Shown: in pieces, positions 1-10,648 of the stretch
Numbering within the stretch: the stretch's first letter is position 1
How the letters are laid out: each line of letters opens with the position of its first letter
NCBI GenBank assembly: GCA_021397845.1
Contig: CM038047.1
Span: 126,462,112-126,526,111 of the forward strand
DNA length: 64,000 nucleotides
Source of the DNA: Areca catechu
Taxonomy: Eukaryota; Streptophyta; Magnoliopsida; Arecales; Arecaceae
Reading direction: 5' to 3'
Program-made: the position numbers and the translations under genes
Notes under the pieces: model-generated
Database searches by the model: none
What the model was told of the DNA's origin: nothing
Seen by the model: only the letters and a program-made list of their open reading frames with translations

Positions 1-1
1 T

Positions 2-394
2 ACAGACTTAGTAGAGTACAGGGAGCCAGCTGTGATTCCTAGTGAGCCTTTTGAGCCTAACCCTATCATTGAGAGTGATCCCGACCCTGTGTGTCCACCA
101 ACAAACTGGCCTGTGAGGAAAGAGCAGATTGAAAAGATCCTGGATGATCAGGTTATCTCTACTCGTAATCGAGGTTACCAAAGGTACCTGGTCCGCTGGC
201 AAGGAAGGCCAGATTCTGATGACTCTTGGATCTCCCGAGAAGAATTACAAGAATTGGACCCAGACCTCTTGGAGAGATACCAGAGCCAACTTGAGCCTTA
301 CCCGACAGGGTCGAGTTCGTCCCACCCCGGGAGAATTGGTGCGGGCACCAGACTCAGAAGAAGACTTCAGAGCTCCATCTGGATCTCTGATTGA
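2..394 (+). pseudogene. Integrase C-terminal chromodomain, 3' end of T-rel
   Basis: Open frame from the window edge to a TGA. It covers the last part of a Ty3/gypsy integrase: the linker after the GPF/Y-type region, then a chromodomain (ILDDQV, then YLVRWQGRPDSDDSWI, then LDPDLLERYQ). Chromodomains of chromoviruses are thought to steer integration towards marked chromatin. It is very close to the same region of the T array (47728-48276), differing at scattered residues. The stop lies inside the LTR, as in every chromovirus here. The 5' part is outside the window, so whether it belonged to a full polyprotein or to a T-like deletion derivative is unknown. Confidence 0.85.
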
Positions 395-1973
395 CATTGC
401 CCGAGAAATTAGGGTTTGTAATAAAGGTTGACCTGGTCAACCAGTTTATTTATTTTTATTTATTTCTTGAGTCATCATTTAAATTTTGTTGAGTCATGTT
501 GACTCGGTGCAAGTCCCGATGTGGTTTCAATTTGGTCCAAAATGGTGCCACATTTGTCTTCCAATCAAATCAAGGTTCAAGCAAGTGGAGGCCACACTCC
601 AAGCCACACGCCCAGCCACACTCCGAGCACACTCCAGAGTACAGGAGGCGCCACAGAGGCATCCCAGTGTCATGGTCCCCACATCCAAAGAAGAAAAAAT
701 CAAATTGGAGGCTACTTTAAAGGAGGCGCCCATACCTGCCTATTTTACCTAAGCAAAGAAGGAAGAAAACTTCTCTTGGAGAAGAAATCAAAGAAGGACA
801 TCCAACCTACTCCTAATTGAAGTTCAAATCAAAATCAAAGAGCTTAACTTGGAGTGGAAGAAAAGAAGAAATGCCATAAGAAGAAGAGGACTCCAAATCC
901 AAATCCAACTCCAAAGGAGGCGCCATAACAATTCCAAAAAAAAAAAATTCCTTTATGGCCGTCCCAATTTTTTTTGAAGTCTTGGTCGACCAAGAGAGGG
1001 GGTTTTCTACCTAATCTAGAGGTTGAGGAGTTTAGTCCCACATGGGAATTTGTACAAGCTTGGAGAAAATTTTAGGTCTATATAATAGACCTCTCTTTGT
1101 AACTTTGAAAATCAATGAAGAAAATTATTTTTTTGCTACTCTCTTGTGTTGAGTGACCTAGGTTTCTCTTCTTCCGCACTATTCTAAGTGTTGAGCTCCG
1201 TGAGGGGGTAATCCGGGTTCCATTGGAGCCTTGAGGAGGTGAGAGATCTCCATCTTTATCCAAAACCCTAGGTTAGCCACTTGAAATCCCAAAACCCTAG
1301 CCACCTTTCATTATTTCCAATCCATCAAACCCTAGCTCCATCCATCTCCCACGGCCTCTCTCTCTCTACAAGTCCAGGCCGTCCACCTTCATCCAGATCC
1401 AGTCCGGCTACTTCAGATCCAGAGCAAGTTCCAAGGAAAATCACATCAGCTTCCAGGAGAATCCAGTTTTCAGCAATTTCAATCTTCAAGTTCATCAACC
1501 TGGTAAATTCTTCCCTTGACTCTCTGATTCCATCAATTGTTTTTCTTCTCTTCCAGATCTTGAGTTCAGGAGAAGCCAACCCGCCAAAGGACCAGTTTTG
1601 GAGGATCCATTGCGAAGAAATCTGAATCCGAGGATCCAACAATCTGCTCGGGAGAGTTCTTCCACCAAAATCTGTGAAGATCATTGTCTGGTTAGGTAAA
1701 CCATCTCTTCTCTTTATTTCTGTTCTGCTGAAAGTTCGGAGCGAAACCCTAGGTCTGGGAGTTTCTCAACCCCCAGCGATCCGTTGCTTCTGAACTACTC
1801 TGATACTTTAGTTTCCTTAAAATTGTGCTTTCAATTATCATATTAGTCTCTTTCAATGTTAGGTTAACTTTTCTTTGATTTGAAGCCAACTTCTACAAAC
1901 ATATAAAAACAACAAAAAAATTAGTTAATCTTAATTTACTTCCGCATCGCGTCCCTTTATTTGTTCTGCATCA
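337..1973 (+). repeat. 3' LTR of T-rel (1637 bp)
   Basis: Starts TGGTGCGGGCACCA and ends CTGCATCA. The R/U5 half is close to the LTRs of T; the U3 part (about 430-1120) is much more diverged. A TATA-like TATATAAT lies near 1078 and the motif TTTAGTCCCACATGGG is at 1031-1046. The LTR ends at the first CTGCATCA, two 31-bp units earlier than the T LTRs, and is followed directly by the gag of A. Confidence 0.85.
426..442. promoter_or_regulatory. Inverted W-box-like palindrome in U3 of T-rel
   Basis: GGTTGACCTGGTCAACC is a perfect inverted repeat with the WRKY core TTGAC on both strands. A related repeat sits at the same place in T (43157-43175). A second palindrome, GAGTCATGTTGACTC, at 491-505 is identical in T. 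A regulatory role is inferred from the motifs only. Confidence 0.4.
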
Positions 1974-2844
1974 CATACCTATAACCACTTGGAGAGCTAT
2001 GAAGGTAAAACTTAGGGAGAAGTATTTACCAATGTCCTATGAATAGAGACTCTTGGATCAATGGCAACGATTAACTCAAGGAAATAAGATAGTGTCCGAA
2101 TATGTTGCCAAGTTTGATGAGTTCATGATGAGATGCAACGTGGTTGAGTTTGAGGCAGCAACCTTGTCTAGGTTTAGAGCAGGACTACATGAGGAGATCC
2201 AGAGAGAACTATTTTTAAGAGAAGTTCATGACCTAGACCAAGCCTACCAAGTTGCTAGAGACTGTGAGAGATTCCAGAGGAGACCTTTATTTCGTCGACC
2301 TGAGCCCACTAGGATTAATCCTCCTGGAAATAGGCCCATTTCAAACCCAAGTCCAACCAAAAGACCCAGTCCTGCTACTCCATTAGTTCGAAGAGAAGAT
2401 AAAGGTAAAAGTCCTGAGGTTCGAAGAGAAGGAAATGTTCATTGTTTTTGGTGCCACAAGATAGGTCACTGTGCAATCCAATGTCCCACTAGAGCATTAC
2501 ACATAGGGGAAGTAGAAGAAGAGGTTACGGAACCCATAGAGAACTGTGAGAAGGAAGAAGAAGAGTATGAGGCAGGTGTGAGTTTAGCTGATGAGTATGA
2601 AGGGGATGAAGAGATCATAGACTCATCAGAAACCCTAGGAGTTGTAAGATGTGTCTTGACCCAAACCAAGGAGCAAGAAGATTGGCATAGGACTAGTATC
2701 CTACAAACCTTTATTAAGATAGGAGAGAAGGTGTGCAAGGTCATCTTAGATAGTGGTAGTTGCGTCAATGCCATATCAACCTGTACAGTCAAGAACCTAG
2801 GTTTACTCACTATGCCCCATCCGACTCCATATAAGGTATCCTAG
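1974..2844 (+). pseudogene. gag of A (capsid and zinc knuckle)
   Basis: The frame runs from the T-rel boundary with a stop at 2044-2046 in a position where relatives carry Gln, then continues to a TAG at 2842-2844. It contains the retrotransposon capsid region (KVLREKYLP-like, LDQWQRLTQG, FDEFMMRCNV, LSRFRAGL), a Pro-rich basic linker and one zinc knuckle CFWCHKIGHCAIQC (CX2CX4HX4C, all ligands present). An acidic tail leads into the protease. Capsid assembles the particle and the knuckle binds element RNA. The N-terminus is missing because of the T-rel insertion. Confidence 0.85.
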
Positions 2845-3096
2845 ATAGATTCAACCTCAATTCTCATTAAGTCTAGGTGCCAAGTCATAATCCAATTCCA
2901 ATCATACCAAGAAAAGGTTTGGTGCGATGTTCTTCTAATGGAAGTTAGTAGCATCATATTTGGCTAACCATGATTGTATGATCATGATGCTATACTCTAT
3001 GGTCATTCTAATTCATGTTCTTTCACTCATAATAGGAAGAAGATTGTAACCAATTCCTCACCACCTAAGGACTAAGTTAAGAAAGGATCAAGTCAC
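2730..3096 (+). pseudogene. Aspartic protease and linker of A
   Basis: The protease begins in the gag frame with the active-site motif ILDSGSCVNAIS. A TAG at 2842-2844 then interrupts it. After the stop the frame still gives protease-like residues (IDSTS, SYQEKVWCDV, SSII) with further stops near 2966 and 3074. Retroviral-type proteases cut the Gag-Pol precursor. This copy cannot be functional. Confidence 0.7.
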
Positions 3097-4184
3097 TTGA
3101 GCGACAAGAAACAGGGGATAAACATGATCACTGCTAAAGAATTGGAGCAAGAGCTTAGCAATGGTTCACCTATTTTAGTTTTAGCAGCTAAGGAAAACCA
3201 AGACCAACCCCATAGGGAAAAACCCCAGGAAGTGTTAGGGTTTTTAGAGGAGTTTCAAGACATCTTTCCTGAAGACCTTCCTAATCACCTTCCACCGTTG
3301 ATAGATATTCAACATGCCATAGGTTTGATCCCAGGATCGACATTACCGAACCTCCCCTATTATATCATGAACCCTACAGAACACTCTGAGTTACAATGTC
3401 AAGTTGGAGAGCTTCTACAAAAGGGATTCATTAGAGAGAGCCTAAGCCCATGTGCAATACCAGCCCTTCTGACCCATAAAAAAGATGGCACATGGATAAT
3501 GTGTGTAGATAGCAGGGCCATAAATAAAATCACCATTAAGTACCATTTTCCTATTCCTCGTTTAGATGACATGTTGGATATGATGGCCGGAGCAAAGATT
3601 TTCTCCAAAATTGATCTTAAGAGTGGCTATCATCAAGTAAGAATCAGGCCAGGGGATGAATGAAAAATTGCCTTCAAAACCAATGATGGCTTGTATGAGT
3701 GGGTAGTGATGGCTTTTGGCCTGTCCAATACACCTAGTACCTTCATGAGAATCATGATCCAGGTTTTAAGGACATTCATTGTGAAGTTCGTAGTGGTCTA
3801 CTTTGATGACATTCTCATTTACAGTAAAACTAAGGAAGACCATTTGAACCATCTAAAATAGGTTTGCCAAGCCCTTAGACAAGATAGTCTCTATGCCAAC
3901 CTCAAGAAATGTGAATTCATGAGCCATAGAGTTATCATTCTAGGATTTGTTGTCACCACTGAAGGGGTGTCTGCCGATGCTGAAAAGGTCAAGTCCATAG
4001 TCTTGTATGGCCCGTACCCAAAAGCATCCATGATGTCCGTAGTTTCTATGGTTTAGCCACCTTCTATAGTAGATTCATCAGAGGATTCAGCACAATAGTA
4101 GCACCCATTAATGACTGCATTAGGAAGGGAACCTTTGAATGGACAAAATCTGCCGATAGAGCCTTCATAGAAATAAAGAAGAAA
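3097..4184 (+). pseudogene. Reverse transcriptase of A
   Basis: The open segment to 3663 holds the RT fingers and palm start (KKDGTW, CVDSRAINKIT, FSKIDLKSGYHQVRI). A TGA at 3661-3663 replaces the Trp expected after RPGDE. Downstream the same frame gives the catalytic VVYFDDILIY, so the two Asp are retained, then LGFVVTTEGVSAD. A TAG near 3859 and a frameshift near 4010 follow. It copies element RNA into DNA in intact relatives; dead here. Confidence 0.8.
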
Positions 4185-4640
4185 ATGACACAAGCACCTA
4201 TTTTGAGGTTACCCAAATTTTCAAAGGTATTTGAGGTTGCTTGTGATGCCTCTGGTGTAGGAATTGGAGGAGTTTTGAGTCAAGAGAGTCATCCAGTGAC
4301 ATTTTTTAGTGAGAAATTGAATGAAGCAAGGACGAGATACTCGACATATGATAGGAAATTGTATGCGGTAGTTCAGGCTTTGAGGTATTGGAGACACTAT
4401 TTACTACCGCAGGAATTTGTTCTTTATTCCGATCATGAAACCTTACGATTCCTTAATTTCCAAAAGAAACTAAACCCTAGGCATGAGAAATGGATAGAAT
4501 TCATTCAGGCTTACACCTTTGTTCTGAAGCATCATGCTGGCACTGAAAATAGGGTTGCAGATGCTTTAAGCCGACGATCCATGTTTTTGACCTCGGTTAG
4601 CACCGAGGTTGTAGGGATTGATAGACTAAAAGAGGAATAC
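4185..4640 (+). pseudogene. RNase H domain of A
   Basis: Open frame with the gypsy RNase H signature: the first Asp in VACDASGVGIGG, the Glu region changed to DRKLYAV (B has DRELYAV, so the catalytic Glu is replaced by Lys), SDHETL and the terminal VADALSRR. It would degrade the RNA strand of the RNA-DNA hybrid. The frame continues to 4778 through the linker towards integrase. Confidence 0.8.
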
Positions 4641-5594
4641 CGTAAGTGTCCAGACTTTAGTGAAATCTACCGATCCCTCAAACAAGGACCATATAGTGTA
4701 CATAGTGACTATACTCTCCTAGATGGATTCCTTTTCAAAGGAAATCAATTGTGTGTTCCCCGAACTTCCATTAGATAGTTTTTGATCTGGGAAGTTCGTG
4801 CTGGAGGACTAGCAGGTCATTTTGGAAGAAACAAGACCATCATAGCAGTAGAAGACCAATTCTTTTGGCCTGGCATCAAAAGGAATATGGTCCAAGTTGT
4901 AGCCCAATGTCGAGCATGTGATGTTGCCAAATAGCAAAGACAGAACACCGATCTGTACACTCCCTTACCAGTCCCTGATTGTCCATAGTAGGATCATAGT
5001 AAGGACTTTGTACTAGGACTCTCAAAGACCTCTAGGAGACACGATTCCATCTTCGTTATAGTCAATCGATTTTCTAGGATGGCTCACTTCATCCCATGTT
5101 CTCAATTCCTAGATGCTTCTAGAATAGCCAAACTTTTTCTTGACGAGGTGGATAGACTACATGGTTTATCCAAAACCATTATATCTGATAGAGATGTTAG
5201 GTTCACTAGCTATTTTTGGAAGACCCTTTGGCATATGCTATGAACCAAGCTAAAATTCTCCACTGCCTATCATCCTCAGACTGATGGCCAAACTGAAGTT
5301 GTCAATCAGAGTCTAGGAAATCTGGTTAGACATCTTGTTGGTGATAGTACAGGAAATTGGGATCTCTTACTCCCTTGTGCTGAATTTGCTTAAAATAGCT
5401 CAGTCAATAGATCTACTGGGAAGAGCCCATTTGAAGTGGTCCATGGTTACAAACCTAGGAAGCCCTTAGATCTTATCCCTTTACCCACACAAGCATGAGT
5501 TTCTGAATCAGCTGAGTCATGTGCACAGCATATTAGAGATATACATAAAGAAATTAACAAAAAGATCCAATTAAGCAATGAAACTTATAGGCAT
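4641..5594 (+). pseudogene. Integrase zinc finger and catalytic core of A
   Basis: Broken by many stops. Recognisable pieces are the HHCC finger (GGLAGHFGRNKT, CRACDVAK), the first catalytic Asp in KDFVLGL, the second in SDRDVRFTSYFWKTLWHML and the Glu in YHPQTDGQTEVV, which gives the DD35E spacing. Stops lie near 4775, 4933, 4988, 5241, 5391 and 5497. Integrase joins element ends to host DNA. Confidence 0.75.
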
Positions 5595-6212
5595 TTGGCA
5601 AATTCACGTAGAAGAGTCAAAGAATTCACTGAAGGAGATTATGTTATGATAAGGCTTAGACTAGAGTGGTTTCCACCAGGAACCTTAAAAATATTGCATG
5701 CTTGCAGTGTAGGTCCATTTAAAGTTATAAACAAAATAGCATCTAATGCATATGTGCTAGACTTACCATCTGATTTAGGTATCAGCTCGACGTTCAATGT
5801 TTCAGACCTAGTAGAGTATAAGGAGCCAATAATGATACCTAGCAAGCCATTTGAGCATGAGCCAATTATTGAGAGTGAATCCATCCCTAAGTGTCCACTA
5901 ATAATTCTACGAGAACGGTGAGATAAGATTAAGCAAATTCTGGATGACCAAGCCATCACCACTCGGAATAAAGGTTACCAACGCTATTTAGTTCGTTGGC
6001 AAGGTCAACCTGAGTCCGAAGACTCATGGATTACTCAAGAGGATCTACAGAGAATCAACCCAAACATATTAGAGTACTACCAAAGTAAAACAGATCCTTA
6101 CTCGACGGAGTCAAGTTCTTTCCACCTTGGGGGAATTGGTGCTGGCACCAAGGTTAAAAGAATACTTCAATCAAACCTGGTCAACACCAATTCCTTATGG
6201 ATTGTAAATTGA
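5595..6212 (+). pseudogene. Integrase C-terminus and chromodomain of A
   Basis: Open to 5921, then a TGA, then open to TGA 6210-6212. It holds the GPF/Y-like stretch (VGPFKVINKIASNAYVLDLP), LGISSTFNVSDLVEY, and after the stop the chromodomain (ILDDQAITTRNKGYQRYLV, RWQGQPESEDSWITQEDL). The last 25 codons overlap the 3' LTR. Confidence 0.8.
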
Positions 6213-6547
6213 GTTTTAACCTTGTTAACTTGTTCCTAGTCTGAGTCTTGAGTCTAGTTAATTCTTCTTGTATCATGAATTTTATGTTTAAGTCTTGCTA
6301 AGTATTAGGTCTTGAAGCCTTGGGTCAACTGAGTTGTAAGAGTCAAATGTACTCATGTCCAAATTGAGTTGTAATTTCTCTTTTAAGCTTGAGTCAAGTC
6401 CAACCAAGGGAGCATATAATTAGACCATGGGATGAACCAAAGCTACATCAAGTAAATCTTCAAATCAAGGGTGCATGAAACAAAAGCCATTGGATGGAAT
6501 GAAACTTTGATTGAAGCCACCTCACGAAACACCTTATCTAAGAGAAT

Positions 6548-6732
6548 GGACACTTGGCACCCATACATGAAGATTTTCAGATTTGGACACTTGGCACCCA
6601 TACATGAAGAATTTCAGATTTGGACACTTGGCACCCATGCATGCAGATTTTCATATTTGGACACTTGGCACCCATATATGAAGATTTTCAGATGTAGACA
6701 CTTAGCACCCATGCAAGCAGATTTTCATATTT
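6548..6732 (+). repeat. 37-bp minisatellite, five units, in LTR of A
   Basis: Five head-to-tail units beginning GGACACTTGGCACCCAT, each 37 bp. Odd and even variants differ in ACATGAAG versus GCATGCAG inside the unit. It lies about 100 bp upstream of the TATA box, so in U3. Confidence 0.9.
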
Positions 6733-6828
6733 GGTGCCCCCTTTTCATGAATTTTGAAATTCAAATATGTAACTATATTTTCTCCTCTTTTCATGTAAAA
6801 TTTGAATTTCAAATTAGGCTTTGAAGGT

Positions 6829-6836
6829 TATAAATA
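6829..6836 (+). promoter_or_regulatory. TATA box of LTR of A
   Basis: TATAAATA followed by GGCCCC, about 690 bp into the LTR. It is the best core-promoter candidate in this LTR. Confidence 0.5.
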
Positions 6837-7553
6837 GGCCCCTAATCTCTTTGTAAAAGGATGCTTTTGAATGAATGAAATTCATAATTTTCTAATCTCC
6901 ATTTGTGTTTGCAAATGCCATCCATGAGGAATTGAGTTAGAGGCTCAACCAAGTGCTTTAATTCTAAAATTCCAGCAAAAGTTCTTCTTCCATTGACGCC
7001 TACCTCATCTTCAAGATCAGCTGGCCACACTCCACCTCGATCATCTACAATCCTCTACTCCCTCCCTTCCATTATTTCTATTCCATGCTATCTTCCAGTT
7101 TTTCCACAAACTAATGGGTGTTCTTGCAGGATCCTAATGAGTACCCGGTCCAGGATGAAGTCCTCCTTGCCCTTAACTCAGCAGCAAGGACCTCTACTTC
7201 CAATGGGTGGTTTGGTTTGATCATTCAATCGCTAGTCTTGAGAGTTCCTGTAGTAAGGTTAGTGTAGGGTCTTTGAAAGTCATTATTGGTCTCTAAACCC
7301 TATCCTTACCTTTTGAGTTCTGAGATTCTGAATAGGGTAAAGTCATAATTAGATGGTTTCTCTTGCCACGTAGGTCCTTATTTCATAACTTAATCTAGAT
7401 TTCCACTACGAAGCATTTTAGCCTTCTAATTTAGTCTTCTTCTATGCATCCAAATGACTCCTCTTAAAATGAATTATATTCATATGTTTAGAGTTTAATT
7501 AGCTTAACTACTTTAGTCATTCATGTCATATTTTCTATAAGTATGCCGCATCA

Positions 7554-7911
7554 AACTCCTTGCTTGTGGCATGAATTAATTTGAGATGAGAGGGTGCTAA
7601 GGATGAGAGTCCTTCTCATTTACTTATCTTAAAAGGAAGGGGCTCCAATTTGGAATTTATTTTGGCCGACCAAAGGTAAAAGACATGGCATGTGGGATGT
7701 CCTGGGTGATGTGGTGAGGGATGTTCAAACATGTCATGTGTTGATGTCCCTTGATAATGTGGAAGGTGTTGTCCAAATTCTTTAAAAGGTGGCACCAAGA
7801 ATAAGCTGACTTGGGCTAGCACATGGAATCACATGGTTTATCTTGAGCTAGCACATGGGATCTTCAATTAGGTGCACATGAAGTCACATGGGTCTTCAAT
7901 TGGGTCCCCCT
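7554..7911 (-). repeat. 3' LTR of C, part left of B
   Basis: No gene. Assigned to C because the B TSD (CCCCT, 7907-7911 and 16000-16004) shows this sequence was continuous with 16000-16366, which ends at the interior of C. The U5 end would lie left of A, outside the window. Confidence 0.55.
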
Positions 7912-8981
7912 TGATGCGGCAAGCATATGATTAATGTTTTGAATATGGTTTGTAGAGCAATGAAACCTAATTACACTAGCATTGTACTCATCATAATAAG
8001 ACTTAAGGATTATAAGAAATTGGACTTTTACTTGATTAGACACAATCCTAAACTAAGAAGGAAGAAGATCTAGACAATAGGGGCTAATGATTGTGGACTT
8101 ACCTTGATGAGCTTTTCAACCTTCTTTTGATTCATACCTTGAAACTACCAATGCTCAGAACTGAAGAATCTGGATAACAGAGATCAGAACCCTGGACTTG
8201 GGGCTTCAGCTTGTTTGTTCTTTGTTAAGGTGAACCCAGCCCACAACTCAAAGACTTCGAAGGACCCTGCAATGAAGATCAAAGTTAAGGAAGAAGGATA
8301 GGAACATATAGAAGGGATGGAAGAATTGATGAACTAAGAACAGAAATTGAGTAGATCTGGCCGACTCCAATGCCTTCACTTGAGCTTGGAAGATTCTTTG
8401 CTAGGGAAAAAGAATGGCTTTGGCATGGAGGAAGAGGATGGAAAACTTTCACATAAGAAAAAAAATACAAGACAACTTCTACTTCCAAAATTTCAACTTC
8501 AATTTTCATTCATTCCCCAAAATCAATCTCCTTTACAATGGGCGTCCAAGGCTTTTAATAGCCTCACAAAGCTAGCTTTTGAAATTTAAAAACTCCCCAA
8601 ATCGAGGAGGATTACAAGGGGGGTTGGAGGATTTGGTGGAGAGTTTGGAGGGATGTGGGGGGGGTTGGAGGAATTGGTGGAGGACTTGGAGGGATGTGGC
8701 CAACCTCCTTGAATTTGAATCTTCCTTGTTGGCGCCCAAAGGGTGATGAGGTGGCTGGTGAAGTGGCACCTGATGACGTGGCATGGTGAGGTGGCCTTCT
8801 ACTTGGATAAGAATGACATGTGGCGCCCAGTGGTCTAATTTGATGGTCCTTTTCTCTTGCTTGGTTGATGTGTCTTCTCTTCTTCATGTGGTCAAATTCT
8901 GGGGTCTAGAATTTGAGTCTTGTTGCTGGCTTTCATGGCTTGTTGGAGTGAAGTTTCTTTCGGCTTCTGGTGTCCACACCA
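7912..8981 (-). repeat. 3' LTR of B (1070 bp)
   Basis: On the minus strand it starts TGGTGTGGACACCA and ends GCTTGCCGCATCA. The adjoining polypurine tract is AGGAGAAT (about 8982-8989). The plus strand carries a G-rich tract near 8618-8700. Confidence 0.92.
8618..8700 (+). other. G-rich tract in LTR of B, G-quadruplex candidate
   Basis: Several runs of G, including one of six and one of nine, separated by TTGGAGGATTTGGTGG-type spacers on the plus strand, which is the non-transcribed sense for B. It is repeated with small changes in the other LTR at about 15640-15715. Confidence 0.55.
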
Positions 8982-10078
8982 ATTCTCCTGGGGTGGGCAG
9001 AACTCGACCCAGTCGAGTATGGTTCAGTTTTGCCCTGGTAATGCTCGAACAAGTCTGGATTAAGTCTTTGCAGGTCCTCTCGAGTAATCCAAGAGTTGTC
9101 GGACTCAGGTCGACCTTGCCATTGAACCAGGTATCGCTGATAGTCCTTATTCCTGGTAGTAATGATCTTGTCATCCAGGATTCTCTCAATCCTCTCTCTC
9201 TGCTCAGGTAAGGTTGGTGGTGGACACTCGGAAATATGTTCACTCTCAATGAAAGTTTCTGGCTCAAAAGGCTCACTAGGTATTAGTAGTGGTTCTTTGT
9301 ATTCTACTAGGTCTGAAACATTGAAGGTTGTACTAATACCCATATCAGGTGGAAGTTCCAAAACATATGCATTAGGCCCTATTTTCTTTATGATCTTAAA
9401 AGGTCCCGCTCCGCGGGCATGCAGCTTCTTTATGGTTCCAGGGGGAAACCGTTCAGGGTTGAGCCTAATCATCGCATAATCCCCTTCACAGAATTCTTTA
9501 GCCCTCTTATGTGAGTCAGCTAAGTGTTTGTAAGTTTCATTGCTCAAGTTGATCTTATTACTGATTTCTTTATGTAGATTTGTGACATGCTGTGCAAAAG
9601 ACTCAGCAGACTCAGAGGCTCGTGTATGAATAGGTAGTGGGATTAGATCTAAAGGCTTCCTAGGCTTGCAACCATGGACTATCTCAAAGGGACTTTTGCC
9701 CGTAGATCGATTGACCGAACTGTTGTAAGCGAACTCAGCACGTGGCAATAACAAATCCCAGTTTCCTAGACTTTCTCCCACTAGGCATCTCAGCAAGTTC
9801 CCTAGACTTCTATTTACAACCTCGGTTTGTCCATTAGTCTGGGGATGGTAGGCAGTGGAGAATTTCAGTCTGGTTCCTAATAGGTGCCAAAGGGTTTTCC
9901 AGAAGTAACTTGTAAAGCGGACATTCCTATCAGAAACAATGGTTTTTGGTAACCCGTGGAGTCTGACTACTTGATCAAGAAAGAGTTTGGCTATCCTAGA
10001 GGCATCGGAAGTTTGGGTGCAAGGTATGAAATGGGCCATTTTTTGAAAACCGGTCGACCACCACAAAGATTGAATCAT
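8933..10078 (-). CDS. Integrase core to chromodomain of B
   Basis: About 375 residues of integrase in one open frame: the second catalytic Asp in SDRNVRFTSYFWKT, the Glu 35 residues later in YHPQTNGQTEVVNR, the GPFKIIKKIGPNAYVLELP region, NVSDLVEY and a full chromodomain (ILDDKIITTRNKDYQRYLV, QGRPESDNSWITREDL). The first Asp (MDFVLGLP) is in the preceding frame (9996-10442). The two frames are split by one extra A in an A-run (about 10036-10041). The stop lies 48 bp inside the 3' LTR, as in related elements. Confidence 0.88.
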   Translation of the reverse strand: MIQSLWWSTGFQKMAHFIPCTQTSDASRIAKLFLDQVVRLHGLPKTIVSDRNVRFTSYFWKTLWHLLGTRLKFSTAYHPQTNGQTEVVNRSLGNLLRCLVGESLGNWDLLLPRAEFAYNSSVNRSTGKSPFEIVHGCKPRKPLDLIPLPIHTRASESAESFAQHVTNLHKEISNKINLSNETYKHLADSHKRAKEFCEGDYAMIRLNPERFPPGTIKKLHARGAGPFKIIKKIGPNAYVLELPPDMGISTTFNVSDLVEYKEPLLIPSEPFEPETFIESEHISECPPPTLPEQRERIERILDDKIITTRNKDYQRYLVQWQGRPESDNSWITREDLQRLNPDLFEHYQGKTEPYSTGSSSAHPRRIGVDTRSRKKLHSNKP

Positions 10079-10442
10079 GTTTTCGAATGGTCTTGGGTAA
10101 TCCTAGAACAAAGTCCATGCTTAGATCCTGCCATGGACACTCAGGTACAGGTAATGGAGTGTATAGCCCGGTATTCTTCTTTTGTTGCTTTGCAACAGCA
10201 CATGTCCTACATCGGGCTACAATGTTTGCTACTTGTTTCTTAAGACCTGGCCAGTAAAATTGTTCCTCAACAGCCAAGATAGTCTTGTTTCGTCCGAAGT
10301 GGCCAGCCAAACCTCCCGCATGTATCTCCCAAACTAAAAAATCTCTTAAGGAGGTTCTTGGGATGCAAAGCTTATTCTCTCTAAAAAGATAACCATCTAG
10401 AAGGGTATAGTCACTATGATCACTTGATGGTCCTTGACGCAA
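9996..10442 (-). CDS. Integrase zinc finger and first catalytic Asp of B
   Basis: Contains the HHCC zinc finger (HAGGLAGHFGRNKT ... CRTCAVAK) and MDFVLGLP with the first catalytic Asp. It then runs out of frame after DRFSK at an A6 run. Upstream it is cut off by a TAG (about 10447) where relatives read Gln. With two small changes it would join its neighbours, so this is a very recent loss or an assembly error. Confidence 0.82.
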   Translation of the reverse strand: MRQGPSSDHSDYTLLDGYLFRENKLCIPRTSLRDFLVWEIHAGGLAGHFGRNKTILAVEEQFYWPGLKKQVANIVARCRTCAVAKQQKKNTGLYTPLPVPECPWQDLSMDFVLGLPKTIRKHDSIFVVVDRFSKNGPFHTLHPNFRCL

Positions 10443-10648
10443 AACCTAATAAATTTCATCAAAATCTGGACAGGTTTCGTACTGCTCCTTAAGTCTTTCA
10501 AAACCTATGACTTCAGTACTGACTGAAGTTAAAAGTAACGTTCTACGACTTAGGGCATCAGCTACCTTATTATCGGTTCCTGATTGATGCTTTAGGACAA
10601 ACGTATAGGATTGGATGAACTCTACCCATTTGGCATGCCTAGGATTTA
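10443..10648 (-). pseudogene. RNase H tail and linker of B, out of frame
   Basis: The sequence encodes the expected RNase H end (LNPRHAKWVEFIQ, TDNKVADALSRR) but lies one base out of frame. It follows a run of seven A where the homologous site in A has eight purines. It ends in TAG before the integrase frame. Confidence 0.75.

Larger units (their letters stand above)
1974..7553 (+). mobile_element. Element A: decayed Ty3/gypsy chromovirus (3' part)
   Basis: Order gag, protease, RT, RNase H, integrase, chromodomain, 3' LTR: the normal gypsy order. T-rel is inserted in gag, so the 5' LTR and the start of gag are off the left edge. At least ten in-frame stops and one or more frameshifts show it is dead. 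Its right end (7553) abuts sequence that reads as the LTR of element C, which suggests A inserted into C. Confidence 0.85.
6137..7553 (+). repeat. 3' LTR of A (1417 bp)
   Basis: Starts TGGTGCTGGCACCA and ends CCGCATCA, matching the terminal pattern of all chromovirus LTRs here. It contains a 37-bp tandem repeat (6548-6732) and a TATAAATA at 6829-6836. No gene is present in this stretch. Confidence 0.75.

Noticed and set aside
6471..6824. 117-codon ORF in the LTR of A
   Set aside because: It is a translation of the 37-bp minisatellite and its flank.
8572..8887. Pro/His/Ser-rich ORFs in the LTRs of B (and 15593-15905)
   Set aside because: They are translations of the G-rich tract and lie antisense or out of frame to the element; composition alone explains them.
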